Below, in pieces: positions 33,701-46,028 of a stretch of DNA of 64,000 bases (positions are counted from its first letter, which is position 1; the number at the start of each line of letters is the position of its first letter). Below the pieces are notes generated by a model. That model did no database searches. It was not told where the DNA came from and saw nothing but the letters and a program-made list of their open reading frames with translations. The translations under genes and the position numbers were made by a program. Source of the DNA: Rhytidiadelphus loreus (lineage: Eukaryota; Streptophyta; Bryopsida; Hypnales; Hylocomiaceae); the NCBI GenBank assembly GCA_947034895.1, contig OX344763.1, forward strand, positions 33,107,025 through 33,171,024. Reading direction: 5' to 3'.

Positions 33701-36615
33701 TGTTCTTGCCTGTTCGACTGGCAATTTCAATTGCCCCTCATATGTTTCCTCTGGATATAAGGTGAGACTTCTGCAGTCGATTGAGCAATTTATTACTGAA
33801 TATGGTCCTTGATGTATTTCAGTAGTATTCATTTGACAGATTCACCTGGCTTCAAGTTTGTTCGATTCAGCTTGATGCTTCTGCAGTTCAGTGGGAGTGG
33901 CTACACTTTCTAGCCTTCAAAATTGATAGGGACTCTGAAAATAATGAGTTACTCTGGTTTTGCAGGGTGTCTGATCCATTCACTGAGATCCCAGCAGATA
34001 TGCTGCTATTTCATATCTGTATTCCCTTTGCTGTGGAGCACTTCAGACCTCGTGCAACAATCAAAAATGTCCTCTCCCACTGGTTTTCAATTGTGGGCCG
34101 GGTGCTGGGTTTATCTGACTTTCTTCTTCCTGGAGCTGAGGAGGCGAATGGAGTTGTTGCCAATAATAATGAAGAGAGAAGACAAGACAGAGTCAACAAT
34201 ATCTTTGATGAGAATCAAGGTGAAGCTGGACATGGTGATGCTGCAGGAAATCGTCACCAGATTGAAACTCCGTCTGGCATTGCCGAGGGCAATGACGTAT
34301 CAGACTCCGATGACGAACATGAAACTGAAGAGTATGCTTACTGCGCTGCTTTTTTGACCAAGTCTATGTTTTTTGGCCCATTTTGTGGGTGGGTGGGGGT
34401 TGCGGGGTATTTCATTGTATCTTCTGGTCCTTGTTAGCCATATTTCATGCTTTGCATGCTTAGCATTTGTGTTTGTCTGACATACTACTCAGGATTGATG
34501 TTGTCAGTCAAGGCAGTTCGTTTTGATACAACCATGCATTCGAGTTTATAGATTTTACTTCTTTAATTTCACGTACCAACCATTGTACTGCATTGGTCCC
34601 CAGGTATCAGTTTGCGTCACGAATTGTGCTTCTTTTACTGGGGGCATGGTTAACTCTGCTTGCGTTTAACTCGACCATGGTGCTCCTTCCCATCTCCATT
34701 GGGCGATTCATATTCACTTCCTTTTCGCGTCTTCCTATTACTCGTGGTGCAAAGTGCAACGGTGAGAATTTTGCTTTCGTTGTGCCATAACCATGAATCC
34801 CTGTAGTCACTTTAGTGCGTATGTGTTACTAATCTTCCAAGATTGAAATGTATAGATCTCTGCAAAGCATTTACACAGTTGCTTCCGGTGATTGAAGGAC
34901 TTTTTTTCATTTTGAGTCTATTCGTGAAATTGTGGTTCTGAGCTTTGACATGCTTGCTTCTATTTTTGCAGATCTTTATGCATTCAACATTGGGTGCTAT
35001 GTGCTTTGGGCTACTGCTGCAGCAATACAATATGTGGTAGACTACCTGCGGACCCACGACATACGGGTCTTTTTGCGACAAGTTGTTAAGTGGTCATCCA
35101 TCGTAGCCAAGAGCTTTGTGCTTCTATCACTCTGGGTATGAGCAGCTCCTTCTGTCTTCAATTTTCGGCATTATTTTATATTATTGTTACTGGTAGTACA
35201 TATTGATAAACCATACGCAGGTGCAGTTAGTACTCATTTTGATTCTTATGAAGAATTCCATGGGGCTTTTTTATATTATTTAATTTGATATCACGTGAGT
35301 AGTATTTGGTAGATTGCTATATCTAATACTGGGTGGGTATTTGGCTGTGCAGATTGTGATTATTCCAGTACTTATCGGCCTTCTTTTTGAGCTACTGATT
35401 GTTGTTCCCTTGCGAGTACCTATTGACGAGAGCCCAGTATTTCTCCTTTATCAAGATTGGGCCTTGGGACTCGTCTTCTTGAAGATCTGGACAAGGCTGG
35501 TGAGTTGCCTAAACGGTGGAGTTGTTCCTCACTTTTCCTTTTGCGAATTACAGTTGGTGCATTGTTGGCACAGTTTGATGGATTCTTGCATGTTGTTTAC
35601 ACGATTATTTGGCGTCTTCTTTGAATGGTTAACGCATTGCCATATTTCCTGGAAAGCAGAACTTGTTAATCTTTAAACCAATGCTCTTATCTTAACAGGT
35701 GATGCTTGGACAGATCGTGCCTCTGGTTGACGATAGCTGGCGACTGAAGTTTGAGCAAGTTCGGAATGACGGGTTTTCCCAACTAAAGGGCTGGTGGGTG
35801 TTTACAAATATCATTGCGCCAGTACTCATCCACCTCTTGACAGCTCTCTGTGTGCCATATGTCGTTGCGCGAGGGTTGTTTCCTCTTCTGGGTTATTCAT
35901 TGATGATAAACTCGGCAGTATATCGGTACGCCTGGCTTGGATGTCTCTTCTTTGGAATTTTCTGGTATGGTGGACATCGGCTTCATCAATGGCTGCTGGA
36001 TCTTCACGATTCTATTCGTGACGATCGTTATCTTGTGGGAAGGCGGCTGCATAATTATGGAGATCAGAAGAAAGCTCCGCCTAGTCCAGAGTTGTTGAGG
36101 TTACCGTCATCAGGTATACAACCTTATCTTTGGTACTCCTGCAAATTTGTCTTTATATGTGGATTCATGCCTAGAGAATGTTCGGAAGGTGTGTCTCTCA
36201 TTTTAACCAGCGCCTGTTATCTGGACTGGCTACATCATAACTGAGTGATGAAAACTTATTTGTCAAAATTTGCTTTAATTGCTGTCAAGGATAATTGGCT
36301 AATTGACAATCGATGAATGGATTTTTAAGTTCAAGGTTATATTGTATCTAATGATATGTACTTTCTTCAGGGTTGGAAGAATTTGAGGATGGTGCAGATG
36401 TGCAAGTAGATGAAGCAGCCCAAACACAGTTGAATTCAGGAGAGCAGAGAAGGAGTGGAGACGAAGTTGTAGCAGCAACAGTCGATGCTAGCAGCATTGG
36501 GACAAATTCAGAGAGAATGATGGACTCTGCAACGGCGGGGGCTCACAGGATGGGGGCCACAGCTAGCACACTGAAGTTTCGGGGTGCTGTCAGCCATGAA
36601 GGCATCAGTAGCTAA
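30772..36615 (+). CDS. SUD1: ER-membrane RING-CH E3 ubiquitin ligase, Doa10/MARCH6/SUD1 family, 1197 aa
   Basis: Ten exons: 30772-31161, 31589-32335, 32545-33294, 33550-33761, 33966-34331, 34604-34761, 34972-35135, 35353-35499, 35699-36113, 36371-36615; 3594 bases in frame. A Gln-rich stretch (ten Q at residues 64-73) precedes the RING-CH zinc finger (from C86: CRIC, CACSG, HQEC, CEVCK). Many hydrophobic membrane segments follow, with acidic loops between them. The late region LYQDWALGLVFLKIWTRL and RDDRYLVGRRLHNYG match the conserved C-terminal part of the family. Arabidopsis SUD1/CER9 is about 1100 aa. By family it tags ER proteins for degradation and affects HMG-CoA reductase activity and cuticle lipids. 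All eight zinc ligands are present. The exon 5 donor (34331) was chosen to restore the frame. Confidence 0.93.
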
Positions 36616-38008
36616 GGCATTCCTCAGCCAATCAATGTGGTCAATGATTTGCATCATGTTGATTCCGAGTTTAGAGTTTTGTATAAATGTAGGTACACAG
36701 GTTTGTTGAGCAATGTATGCGCTTTAGGGTGGCTGTACGATTCGTTGGTCTGAGTCCCCTTTGGCAACTGGGATTTGTCAAAGACCAGTTGTTACAACTA
36801 TTTGAGTCTCCCCACAGTCTGCAGCTCCATCTGTGGTCTAGTGTTGGATCCTTTCATGGCATAGAGATTTCCAGAATGGGAGGTCTCGTGGAAACTCTGT
36901 AGGTATTTTAGCTTTCTGTTAAATTCAACCTCATTTTTTTGTACTATCAAACACTCTCTTCACAATTCTGTTGTGACATAAAGATGTCTATATTTTACCA
37001 GAACGGTCCAGGGTTGTGTTCTTTGTCTTCTGTTTTAGACAGCCATTTTTTAGACTGATTAGGTCAGGCACCCGTAAGCAGAAGTGGGATACTACTTTGA
37101 CTATCCTAATTGTTTGCGCTTGCACGAGGGTTTCACCCAACGTTTGGAAATGATATTGCCATATGCAAATGGTTCTGAATTTCTGATGTTGCTTCCCTCG
37201 CTATATTTGATATTTTTGTAACTTGTGTCCTTGCTGTCGCGGTGTGTAAGTATGTGGTATATGGTATGGGTGAGACCTATCACCAAGGTATTTTGCCAAA
37301 AATCATGCTTGCATTAATCTTACATCTCTTAGGCCTCATTGCATTCTTCATTTCTATAGTAATCTTATGGTTATTTTTGAAATGCATTCTTCATTTCTAC
37401 AGTAATCTTGTGGTTATTTTTTAAACTCATCCAATTGCATTCTTCATTTCTATAGTAATCTTATGGTTATTTTTGAAACTCATCCATCAGCCACTCTTAG
37501 GCCTCACTGCCTCAGCATCTTTAGTGTCTTTACAGTCCTTACAGAGTTAAAGTGTCACTACTAATCTTGTGCCGTTGGAAACTGATGACAAATGTGAAAT
37601 GAACAAATGAAGCAACAAGTGAACTCACAAATTGCTGCTGTAGTCAAAAAGATCTGAAACGCAATCATATTTGGCTTGTCCACTAGAAATCATGGTGGGC
37701 AAGTGACAGGGCAACGGACCCAATTCGCATTAAAAATGGAAATGAGAAACAACAGTGCTTCAATGTTGTCCGTAATACTGTACTACCAGTGCTAAATTGA
37801 AAAATCCATATATCAAAAATACTGAAAAAATCTTTGAAAGGAAACTGAAACCAAGAGAGCTGAATCTGAACTCTCATCCACATCATCATTTAGAAGTGTC
37901 CTAGATAGTGAACACTCACCTCAAATTTCAAGAAATAACAGACTCTCCACACAAAATCATCCCTAGATCCAAAGATCAATGGTAAGTTTCTTGCAAACCA
38001 AGTCCAAC
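36616..38008. other. Convergent spacer between SUD1 and SAL1
   Basis: Contains the 3' UTRs of both genes and a short tandem repeat (37341-37480). No gene is seen. Confidence 0.5.
37341..37480 (+). repeat. Three-copy tandem repeat, about 43-52 bp
   Basis: Each unit starts gcattcttcatttctayagt and continues aatctt-tggttattttt; starts are near 37341, 37384 and 37436. The second copy's first 23 bases recur exactly, inverted, in a SAL1 intron (39622-39644). Confidence 0.8.
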
Positions 38009-41000
38009 TCAGTGTTTAGCAGATGGTTTCAACTCCTTCAAACATTTCTGCACAGCTGCGAGCACCGCAGGCTGCAGCTTCTTGTTCGTTGCAACGATTC
38101 CATGGTCTAAATCAAGCCATCTGCCTCTAGAAAAGTCTAGCGGCTTTCCTGCTGCATCGAACACTTCGCCTCCAGCCTCTGTGATTGTGCCAACAAACCA
38201 CATCAGAGGAAAGCTGATAACATGATATGAACAAGTATTGTGAATGCGCCATAAACTCCTTCTCAGGCGAACAAAAGGCGATTCCCAAGTCCGTGTCCCA
38301 CATTTTTCCTCAGAATCAAATTGGAAGTGGAACTAGGGACTTTTTATACCAAGTTCCAAATCCCAAGTTCCAAGTTCCTGAACAATGCCTACATGAGAGC
38401 ACTTTCGGAAGTTTGAAAGCCAAGGGAAGTGCGACTTGGAGGCTGAAATGGGTTTCCATTTCAACTGTAGCTCCAATTCCCATTTCTCATGTCATTTACT
38501 GTACCAAGGAAAGTGGGACTTGGAAGTGACGTGGAACTTGGGACTTATGTATAACGAGGGCCCAACTTACCTGTTATGACGATGGCTCCAGCAGCATGAT
38601 CCCAAATTTTCTCGCGGTATCCAGCATGAGGAAATCGAAGATATATGACAGCATCTCCTCTGGCCATAGCTCCGTACTTCGCCTGACTGTCTATCCGAAC
38701 CGGAGGTGCTTTGACACCCAACACCTGAATCAACACATAAGTAATGAATACGATGGAAGGCACAAGCATGTGCACGAATCAATTACACGAACAGTGGTAA
38801 GAGAATTGACAATCCAGTTAGAAGGAGCGTACCCCTGCAATGTTAGCGGTTAGATCTTGCATGGAGTGCGCAGATTCGTAAGATTCACAGAATGTTGCTA
38901 ATGTCGTATCCTCGACATTGCTCACGTGCACCTGTACTACAACATGTCAAGAAACAATGCATAAACACTAGTAGAATAAAAACTTATAGAAAACCTAGTC
39001 ACGTTAAATCCCGCCATTTGCAATACCATTTAAGACAGTATCTAAGGAAAGCTCTGTTGATTGTTTTGTAGAAAACCTTTGAAGGGTGGGTTTTCTAATA
39101 CCAAAAAAATTGATACCTTGAGATACATACAATAAGCAGAAAAAATGAAATATAACAACTGGAAGACTAACGATACCTAACGCACCGGTTTAGGCTCGAC
39201 CCTCTCGTCTAATGATTCCACAGTTGTGCCAGCACCTAGGCTTGCGGAGAATAAACAACCCACGGGTTCGCTTGAATTTGCAGGAACGCCATTGGCAATG
39301 GATTCCATCGGCAGATTAGGGCAGCCCAGAACTCCAGCCACAACCTTCCCATTATCTAGCAGCCCAAGAGCAATTGCATACTGATCTCCTCTTACAAACC
39401 TAAAAAGTGGACCATGCGTACAGATTAGAATTCAAATAATACTAAAGTATAGAATGAAGAAAAAAACATACAAAAGTATTTCCTTAGTCATTAGTAGAGA
39501 ACCCAACCGCAGAGGTATTCTGGAAAATCTAGCTTAGTTACCACTAATAGCGCTGACGTTAGCGAAAGTCTTAATCCTGGAAGGACGCTGAGGCCAAAAA
39601 GTGCCCGATGGATGACTTGAGATTACTGTAGAAATGAAGAATGCACCTATTGATCCAAAAATCGGATCATTTTTGGCAACGTACGTTGGTGAAGGACTAG
39701 TGCTTTTAGGGTTACATGTTATTACAATTAGCAGGGTTTAAAGCAGCTGGATTTTCTAGGAGGGCGGTTTTTTACTATTGAGTGCCCGCGAACAGGTTGT
39801 CAATGAAAGGGGAGAATCAATCATCATGAATTACCCTCGAGTACCATCGATTGGATCCAAAACCCAATGGCGGCCATTGCTGCCTCCTTCGGAATTTCCC
39901 CGGTCAATGGCTTCCAACACCTCTTCTTTGCTTAAATGAGACACATCCAGGCTCGCATCAGAGGCAATCGTCTCATTCACTAACTGCGTAATCCGATCCA
40001 GCATTTGTGCCCCTGCCTCCGTCCGCAGCTCCTCTGAATCCTATAACCGGCGGGTTTAACTTGATAATTCAAAATTTTAGGAAAATAACCAGAATGCAGA
40101 AAACTCCAGAGGAGAGCCCAAAGGAAAAAATTAACTACATTACCATCACTTGAAAGTTTCCTAAGTACCTCTTCAGCAACCATTGAGAATGAACCAGGTG
40201 GAAGATCCCGTGCCAATGACCAGCTTACAAGCGCTTGTGAACCTGGAATACACAATCTCAGCAAGCATCATGGTCGTTCCACGTTGTCACACATGCAACA
40301 CAATAATCAGATTTAGAGTGCGACACCCTATACAACTGAAGCACATTGAGGATGTCAAAGTAAGTACCATAATCAGCAACCGTGACTGGCGACTTGTCGG
40401 ACTTAGTTTGAGTCTCTTGTGCAAGCAAACCCCTCTGCACAGTCTGCACCCAATCACACAGCACCACAAATTTCAATCCAAAGGGATTCAATCAGAGCAG
40501 GCTCTTTCGACAAAATACATCTCCAATCGAATACACTGACGAACGATGATCACAAGTGAATGAATAAGTAGAAAATGCAAACCAACAAAAAAATGCCAGA
40601 AACTTGAAATTTTTTAAATAGTCGACATCAAAACAAAGTCGAAGAATCGGAATCACGAGTTACCCGGGCCAATTCCGTATGAAAGCTCACAAAAAATTAC
40701 AAAATGCGCAGAATTAGGGTTTCACACCGAAAACCCGATAAGGCACCCACTCCCCAAAGGCCAGAACATCCAATCAAATGCCAATAAGGATTGCAAAATT
40801 GAAGAGGAAAGCATCTGACAAAGACGCAGCGCAAGGCGCCAGAGCCAATTCCATCACACTCAGAAATAAATGTATAAAAACTCACGAAAATATCAAAAAT
40901 ACTCAAAATTAGGGTTTCATATCCAAAACACGATCCGGGCTCCCACTCAAAATGGCCAGAGATCCAATGAAATGCCAATAAGGATTGCGCTGACAAAGAC

Positions 41001-41594
41001 GCGACACTCAGGCGCCAGAGCCAATTTCGTCACACTCGGAAAAAAAAATGTCTAAAATGCGCAGAATTAGGGATCGGATCAAAAACACGATCCGGGCTCA
41101 CACTCAAAAATGACCACAACATCGAATCAAATGCCAATGAGGATTTCACAATTGAAGAGGAAAGGACCTGACAAAGTCGCGACGCAAGGCACCAGAGCCC
41201 ATTCCATCACACTCGAAAACAACTGCATAAAAACTCACTCAAATTTCACAAATGCGATAAATTAGGGTTTCAGACCAAAAACATGGTCCGTGCTCCCACT
41301 CCAAAATGGCCTTAAAAGTCCAACTCAAATGCCACTGAGGATTTTACGGAATTCAAGAGGACTGCACCTGACAAAGACGCGACGCAAGACGCCAGAGCCA
41401 AGTCCGTCACGAAAACATTAAGAATCCGCAAAATTACGGTTTCAGATCAGAAACACAATCCGATCTCCCACTCAAGGAAAAGCAGAAATTCCAATCAATC
41501 CAATGCGAAAAGAGGAGCGCACCTGACAAAGACGCGACGCAAGGCGAACTGCCTTTGTGGCCAACGCTACGTCCGCCCGATAATTCGAAGCCAT
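38009..41594 (-). CDS. SAL1: 3'(2'),5'-bisphosphate nucleotidase / inositol polyphosphate 1-phosphatase, SAL1/HAL2 family, 354 aa
   Basis: Eight exons on the minus strand: 41594-41523, 40443-40368, 40242-40169, 40040-39835, 39399-39186, 38931-38833, 38724-38571, 38178-38009; 1065 bases in frame. The start has the perfect context accATGG. Motifs present: SDKSPVTVADYG near residue 40, MVAEE, the metal-binding DPIDGTRGF, VKAPPVRIDSQAKYG, and IWDHAAGAIVITEAGG of the lithium-sensitive phosphatase fold. By family it converts PAP to AMP, supporting sulfur metabolism and limiting the PAP stress signal in plastids and nucleus. An in-frame ATG at 41720 would add 42 residues rich in His, Ser and Arg, possibly a transit peptide. 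The length matches the Arabidopsis core form of about 353 aa. Intron 1 holds a tandem repeat that copies the exon 1 end. Confidence 0.94.
38274..38560. repeat. Inverted-repeat sequence with cccaagttcc units in SAL1 intron 7
   Basis: Left part cccaagtccgtgtcccac and right part gtgggacttggaagtgacg are complementary. Several (a)aagttcc(aa) units lie between. It resembles the element at 63211-63741 in its gtcccaagt motif. No target duplication was resolved. Confidence 0.4.
40690..41522 (-). repeat. Degenerate tandem repeat in SAL1 intron 1 containing exon 1 splice-donor copies
   Basis: Units of about 155-200 bp each carry aattagggtttca, acacgatccgggctcccac, caaatgccaat and ctgacaaagacgcgacgcaa. 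The last block is the plus-strand image of the final bases of SAL1 exon 1 (CTTTGTCAG at 41523). It recurs at 41368, 41168, 40990 and 40815. The 41368 copy keeps CAG followed by GTGCAG, and the 41168 copy keeps CAG followed by GT. Those at 40990 and 40815 have lost GT. Confidence 0.85.
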
Positions 41595-44500
41595 GGTGAC
41601 GACGGGTCTCCAGCTGCAGCGCCCGCTCGTCCTGGTCCTGGAAAGCGCGTGGGAGCTCCAGTCGTGCAGGCAATGGTGCCACAAGTGGTGAGGGTGGTGA
41701 TGCACCACGCCTTTCAACATCGAGAGCAAGCGAGCTATGGCTATGGTGCCTGCAAACCTAAATGCAAGAGGAATACTGCAACAACGGGGCGAGCGTCCGA
41801 AAGACTGAAGAAGAATTGTCAGTGGATTTGAAAGAATTGTGGATAGACTATTTTGAAGGCCACAAGAAATGTGGGTGATTGCAAGCCATTCTTTGAAGGT
41901 CATTCTTTTTTTTTAAATTTAAAATAATCTTTTCTTAAATTTTTGCATTTTTTTTCTTACTTCTTTATAAACATAAATATTGTTTATCTCAATTTCATCA
42001 AATTTGGCCTACCAATCAAATTTGGCTTACCAAAAGTATGGTTTTTAAAAGTCAAACATTGGTTTGGATGAAAGGAATTGAGTTATTTGATCTAAAAAGC
42101 TCCCTTGGAAGCTCTCCATTCATCATTCAGAATTGGGACGTTGCAATACTACAAGGATAAGCAAAATATTTTTAGATTCCAACAAATATTTTTTGCTCTA
42201 ATTACAAAGACAAAATTTTAATTATTTAGATAAGTTTTGTAATAATTTTGTTGGAGATTTGTTATAAAATGACCAAAAACATTCCAATCACTATTATGCC
42301 AGTTTGGGTAGAGTTTAGAATCCTTGATGGTCAAGGAGAGAAGTTCTATGAAAGAATCAGAAGAGGTGTTGCATTTGTCCCTTCCTTTAACTTCTTGGAT
42401 TTGGCCCATCTTTAAGGTGATAACAATTTCAATAGTTGGTAGAAGAAAGAAAGGATTAGCATACATGGGAGTTTAATCACTCAAGAATGCCATGAAAGTT
42501 GGTAGAAAATTTTAGTCCACTACCAAATTGAACAATAAACCATGAGCTTGGACTACTCAAAGTAAAAATTCCACAAGTCATTTCATACCATCTAATCCAT
42601 TAGACATTGTAGAAAAAGATGCATTAGCCCCACAACAAGCTAACAACTAGGAATCCCATGCCAAATTAGACTAACAATGTGATGTAGGAAGTGTTATGTC
42701 TGTAAGTTGTTTGTAGTGATCTAGTGGGGTTTTGTATTGCTCTCTACAAGTGAGGGTTCTACTATCTTTTTTATTAGGAAATTAATAGAATACAATAGTA
42801 TTTCAATATGGTCAAATTTAAAATACTTTACCAAGACATCAAGGTTGGCAAAAATAAAATAAAAAAACAGAAGTTGAATTTTTTGGAAAATTATTTTGAT
42901 AATAAACCAAAAATAAATAAATTATTGTTGTAGATGTTGAATTATTATAAATGGGCCACATGATAAATTCACCACTCTTTAAATGTTCCTATAATTAATG
43001 CGCCAAATTCTTCAAATAAAATTTAAAATTTTATTAATTCTAAAGCCAATACCACTTTTTTTAACTTTAATGCATTATTTGGCATGAAATGCCGACCTTA
43101 GTAGCCAGGTACAGTAGGGTGAATGTAGCAAATTAGAGTTACATGTACACCTAAGATCAATTGTTTTTCACGTGTGAGAACTATTTGTAAATTGTAAACT
43201 TAAGTGTTTTTATTTGAAAATTAATAGAATACAATAGTATTTCAACATGCACAAATTTAAACTATTATGACTTTAATAAATTAGAATCAAGCACGTACAA
43301 ATTTAAAATATTGTGACTTTGGTAAATTAGTATTATACCGCTACAAATTTAAAATAGCATGACTTTAGTGTGATTCTATGGTCTAGTAGCAAGTAAATTA
43401 AATTTTGACAACAAAATAAGTCTCACAAATTAGAAACACATGGTATATACATATCATGTATAGGATTCCACAAACATCCTAGACAAAATATACCTTCCTA
43501 GGTGTAGGCAATAAGGTTTGAATTCACAACCCGCAAGTAGTAAGAGCATGCACACTCCCACTCGCCACACCTGGATGAGGCAGGTTTGGCATGGGCCAAG
43601 AACCAAGGCATCTCCCACCTTCACTTGCCAGGCTTTTTCTATGGTACTAGGCATGCCAAATATTTTCCTTTCTCCCTCAACATCCCGTGGATGGTCAAAT
43701 TTTCTAGAGCCCCGGAGTTGATTGTGTTGATGCAAGGTATTCTCTTTAGGAGCTGGAGTGAATGGAATAAGCTTATCTAGAAAAAAATTCAAAAAATTCA
43801 AATGCCTTAATGCACATGCATGGTGTTAATAATGGTGGAGGGAGTTATTGTGTTGATAAGTTGGTTTCCTGGTCCACAGTGGATTCCATAGTCACAGTGC
43901 ACACTATGTGTGTAGAGCTCGCCAACCCCTCTTCCCCATGGGTATTTGCCCGTACAATAGTACCAGGCTCTAAGGTAGCTCCTTGGCATTAAGACTTTCT
44001 GTCAAAGTCAGCAAAAAACTGACCCAGATCAACATGACCAAAATAATAGAAATTTCGGATTTTCTACTAATGTAGCCATCCTTGGCATTGAGACTCTAAA
44101 TCCTATCACCTTTTATGTATACAAGCAATGGAAAAAATTGTATCTCGAATGATTATATCCTCTTAGAAGAAAATTTGAGCATGTCTAGTCAATTAAAAGA
44201 ATATCCAAATAGATCAAATAGAAAAAACAAGTTTGAAAAGACAAACAAGATAGGTTCTTCCGAAACTACACCTTATTGTTTGAAATCATACCCTGTCTAA
44301 AACCACCATCATCACTTTGTATCCACCTCCATAATCATTATGTACCCATTTGAAATAAACGATTTTAGAACATCTACCAAATGAACAATCTTAGGTGCAT
44401 TAGAACATCCTTTTACTTGCCAACAAGAAAATATTAGGGCCTCATGTTCTACTTACAATTGTTGATAATTTTATTACAAGAAGAAATATCAATTTTTAGT

Positions 44501-45021
44501 TTTAGTTTAACAAAAAAATCCATTGGTGCTAGCAAAGGAAGATGGAGACACTGCAAATACAAAAACACACCAATTTATTTATTTATTTTTCCAATGCCAC
44601 CCCGTTGCCACCACTGACACCACTGACCAAAGTTTCATATTTCAATTTAGGTGAACCATCTTTAATATAAATATCATTGAAAAAAAAAAATTTTGATTAG
44701 TCCGATAATTGTAAATATGTGCAATTATAGCAAGAAAGTGGTGTTTAAGAGGGTGAACATGTTAGGGCTAAAAGACAAAAATGAAAAATAGATTGACAAA
44801 AATAAAAGATGTTTTTAAGTGATATGTGATATGATATAATGATATGGCTTCAAAAAAATCAGAAATGCTAAAAATCAGAATGGTAAATAGAGTGACAAAA
44901 GTTTAAGATATTTTTGAAAAGATATGATATAAATATATGACTTGTTTTGAAAGACATTAACCTGTCTAAAGTTGATTGCCTCTAAATCTTATTTGTTGAC
45001 AAATATTAGGATTACATTTAA
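41595..45021. other. SAL1 upstream region and AT-rich spacer
   Basis: 41595-41850 probably includes the SAL1 promoter and leader, and possibly its N-terminal extension. Beyond lies AT-rich DNA with a direct repeat (aattaatagaatacaatagtatttcaa at 42781 and 43219). A GC-richer patch at 43540-43720 (agagcatgcacactccc onward) has the look of a MITE end. No gene is seen. Confidence 0.45.
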
Positions 45022-45599
45022 TCCATCAAGGACCAAGGGAAAGTTCATGTTTTCAAAATTGTGAAAATATATTTAAAAATGAAATTTAGAATAATAATTA
45101 ATGATGACTCTCAAAGAATAGTTGTAAAATATGATCCATAGATCACATCAATATGCATAGATCACATCAATATGGTTAGATCAATTCATTCACAAAACCA
45201 TATTTTTCAATAAAATTTGAGGCCCTAAATTGAATTTCTTTTTAAAAATTGATTGTAGATTGAATATTTCTAATTTTCTCAAGAATTATTTTCCTTTAAG
45301 CTCAAAATGTTAAGTTCTAATTATAGAGATTTTTGAAGATTTTTATTTATTTATTTATTCAAGTTGTTTTTGAAGGTTCAATTTTTGAATTTAAAAAGTT
45401 ATTTTTTGAGTTCCAAACTACTAGTTTGAATTATAGAATATTTGCAAAGCAAAGTCTTCATAACTGTAATGTACAAATGTTAAAGAACTAACACAAGAAT
45501 CTTCAAAAAAATTGATGGATGAAAAAAAATACATTTTTGTGTGCTTAGGATGTGTTTGCATTCACTTGTTCAAAATTTGAACACTTGGTCCTTAAGGGG
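45022..45599. mobile_element. Candidate TTAA-type element, copy 5
   Basis: The left end TCCATCAAGGACCAAG is preceded by TTAA (45018-45021). The right end (reverse complement) is CCCCTTAAGGACCAAG, followed by CTAA (one change from TTAA). The 578-bp interior is AT-rich and non-coding. The ends resemble those at 55226 and 61220. Less certain than copies 1 and 2. Confidence 0.4.
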
Positions 45600-45814
45600 C
45601 TAATTCTTGTCTTGAAAAGAGTAGATAAAGCCGTGAGACAAAAATAAGCAATACAACTAATCTTATTCATTGATTCAAAAAGAACATTCAAGTTGTGTTA
45701 TTTTGCTCCAAAATACTTTTATTTTTGCTATTTCAGATCATTTTAGATTCCATCCAAATTCTTATTGTTCAATTAAAACAATCAAGATTAGCATTGAGCT
45801 TTAGTTGTTGTTCA

Positions 45815-46028
45815 AGGTAGGAGGTTCACCTCCTAAAATGTACCAACTGAAATGTACGATTAGTGTACTATACATTTCAAGAGGTGGACACTTTTAGTGA
45901 CCACCAAGTTTCAACTTCAAAAATTCATGATTAATTCCACAAAGCTCCAAAACATATGAGACAACTTGGGTTAGATGCCAATTCCATTTGCCTTTCAAAG
46001 GAAATCTATTGAAAAATAAAGTTAATTG
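45815..46028 (-). mobile_element. Truncated AGGTAGG-type MITE
   Basis: It keeps the AGGTAGGAGG terminus and the internal attaattccacaaagctcc and gacaacttgggttagatgcc blocks shared with the family. It lacks the other terminus. Confidence 0.6.

Noticed and set aside
40690..41522. Regular repeats with unique-looking stretches, CRISPR-like at first sight
   Set aside because: Units are 155-200 bp, degenerate, eukaryotic and intronic. This is a tandem duplication array, not a CRISPR array.
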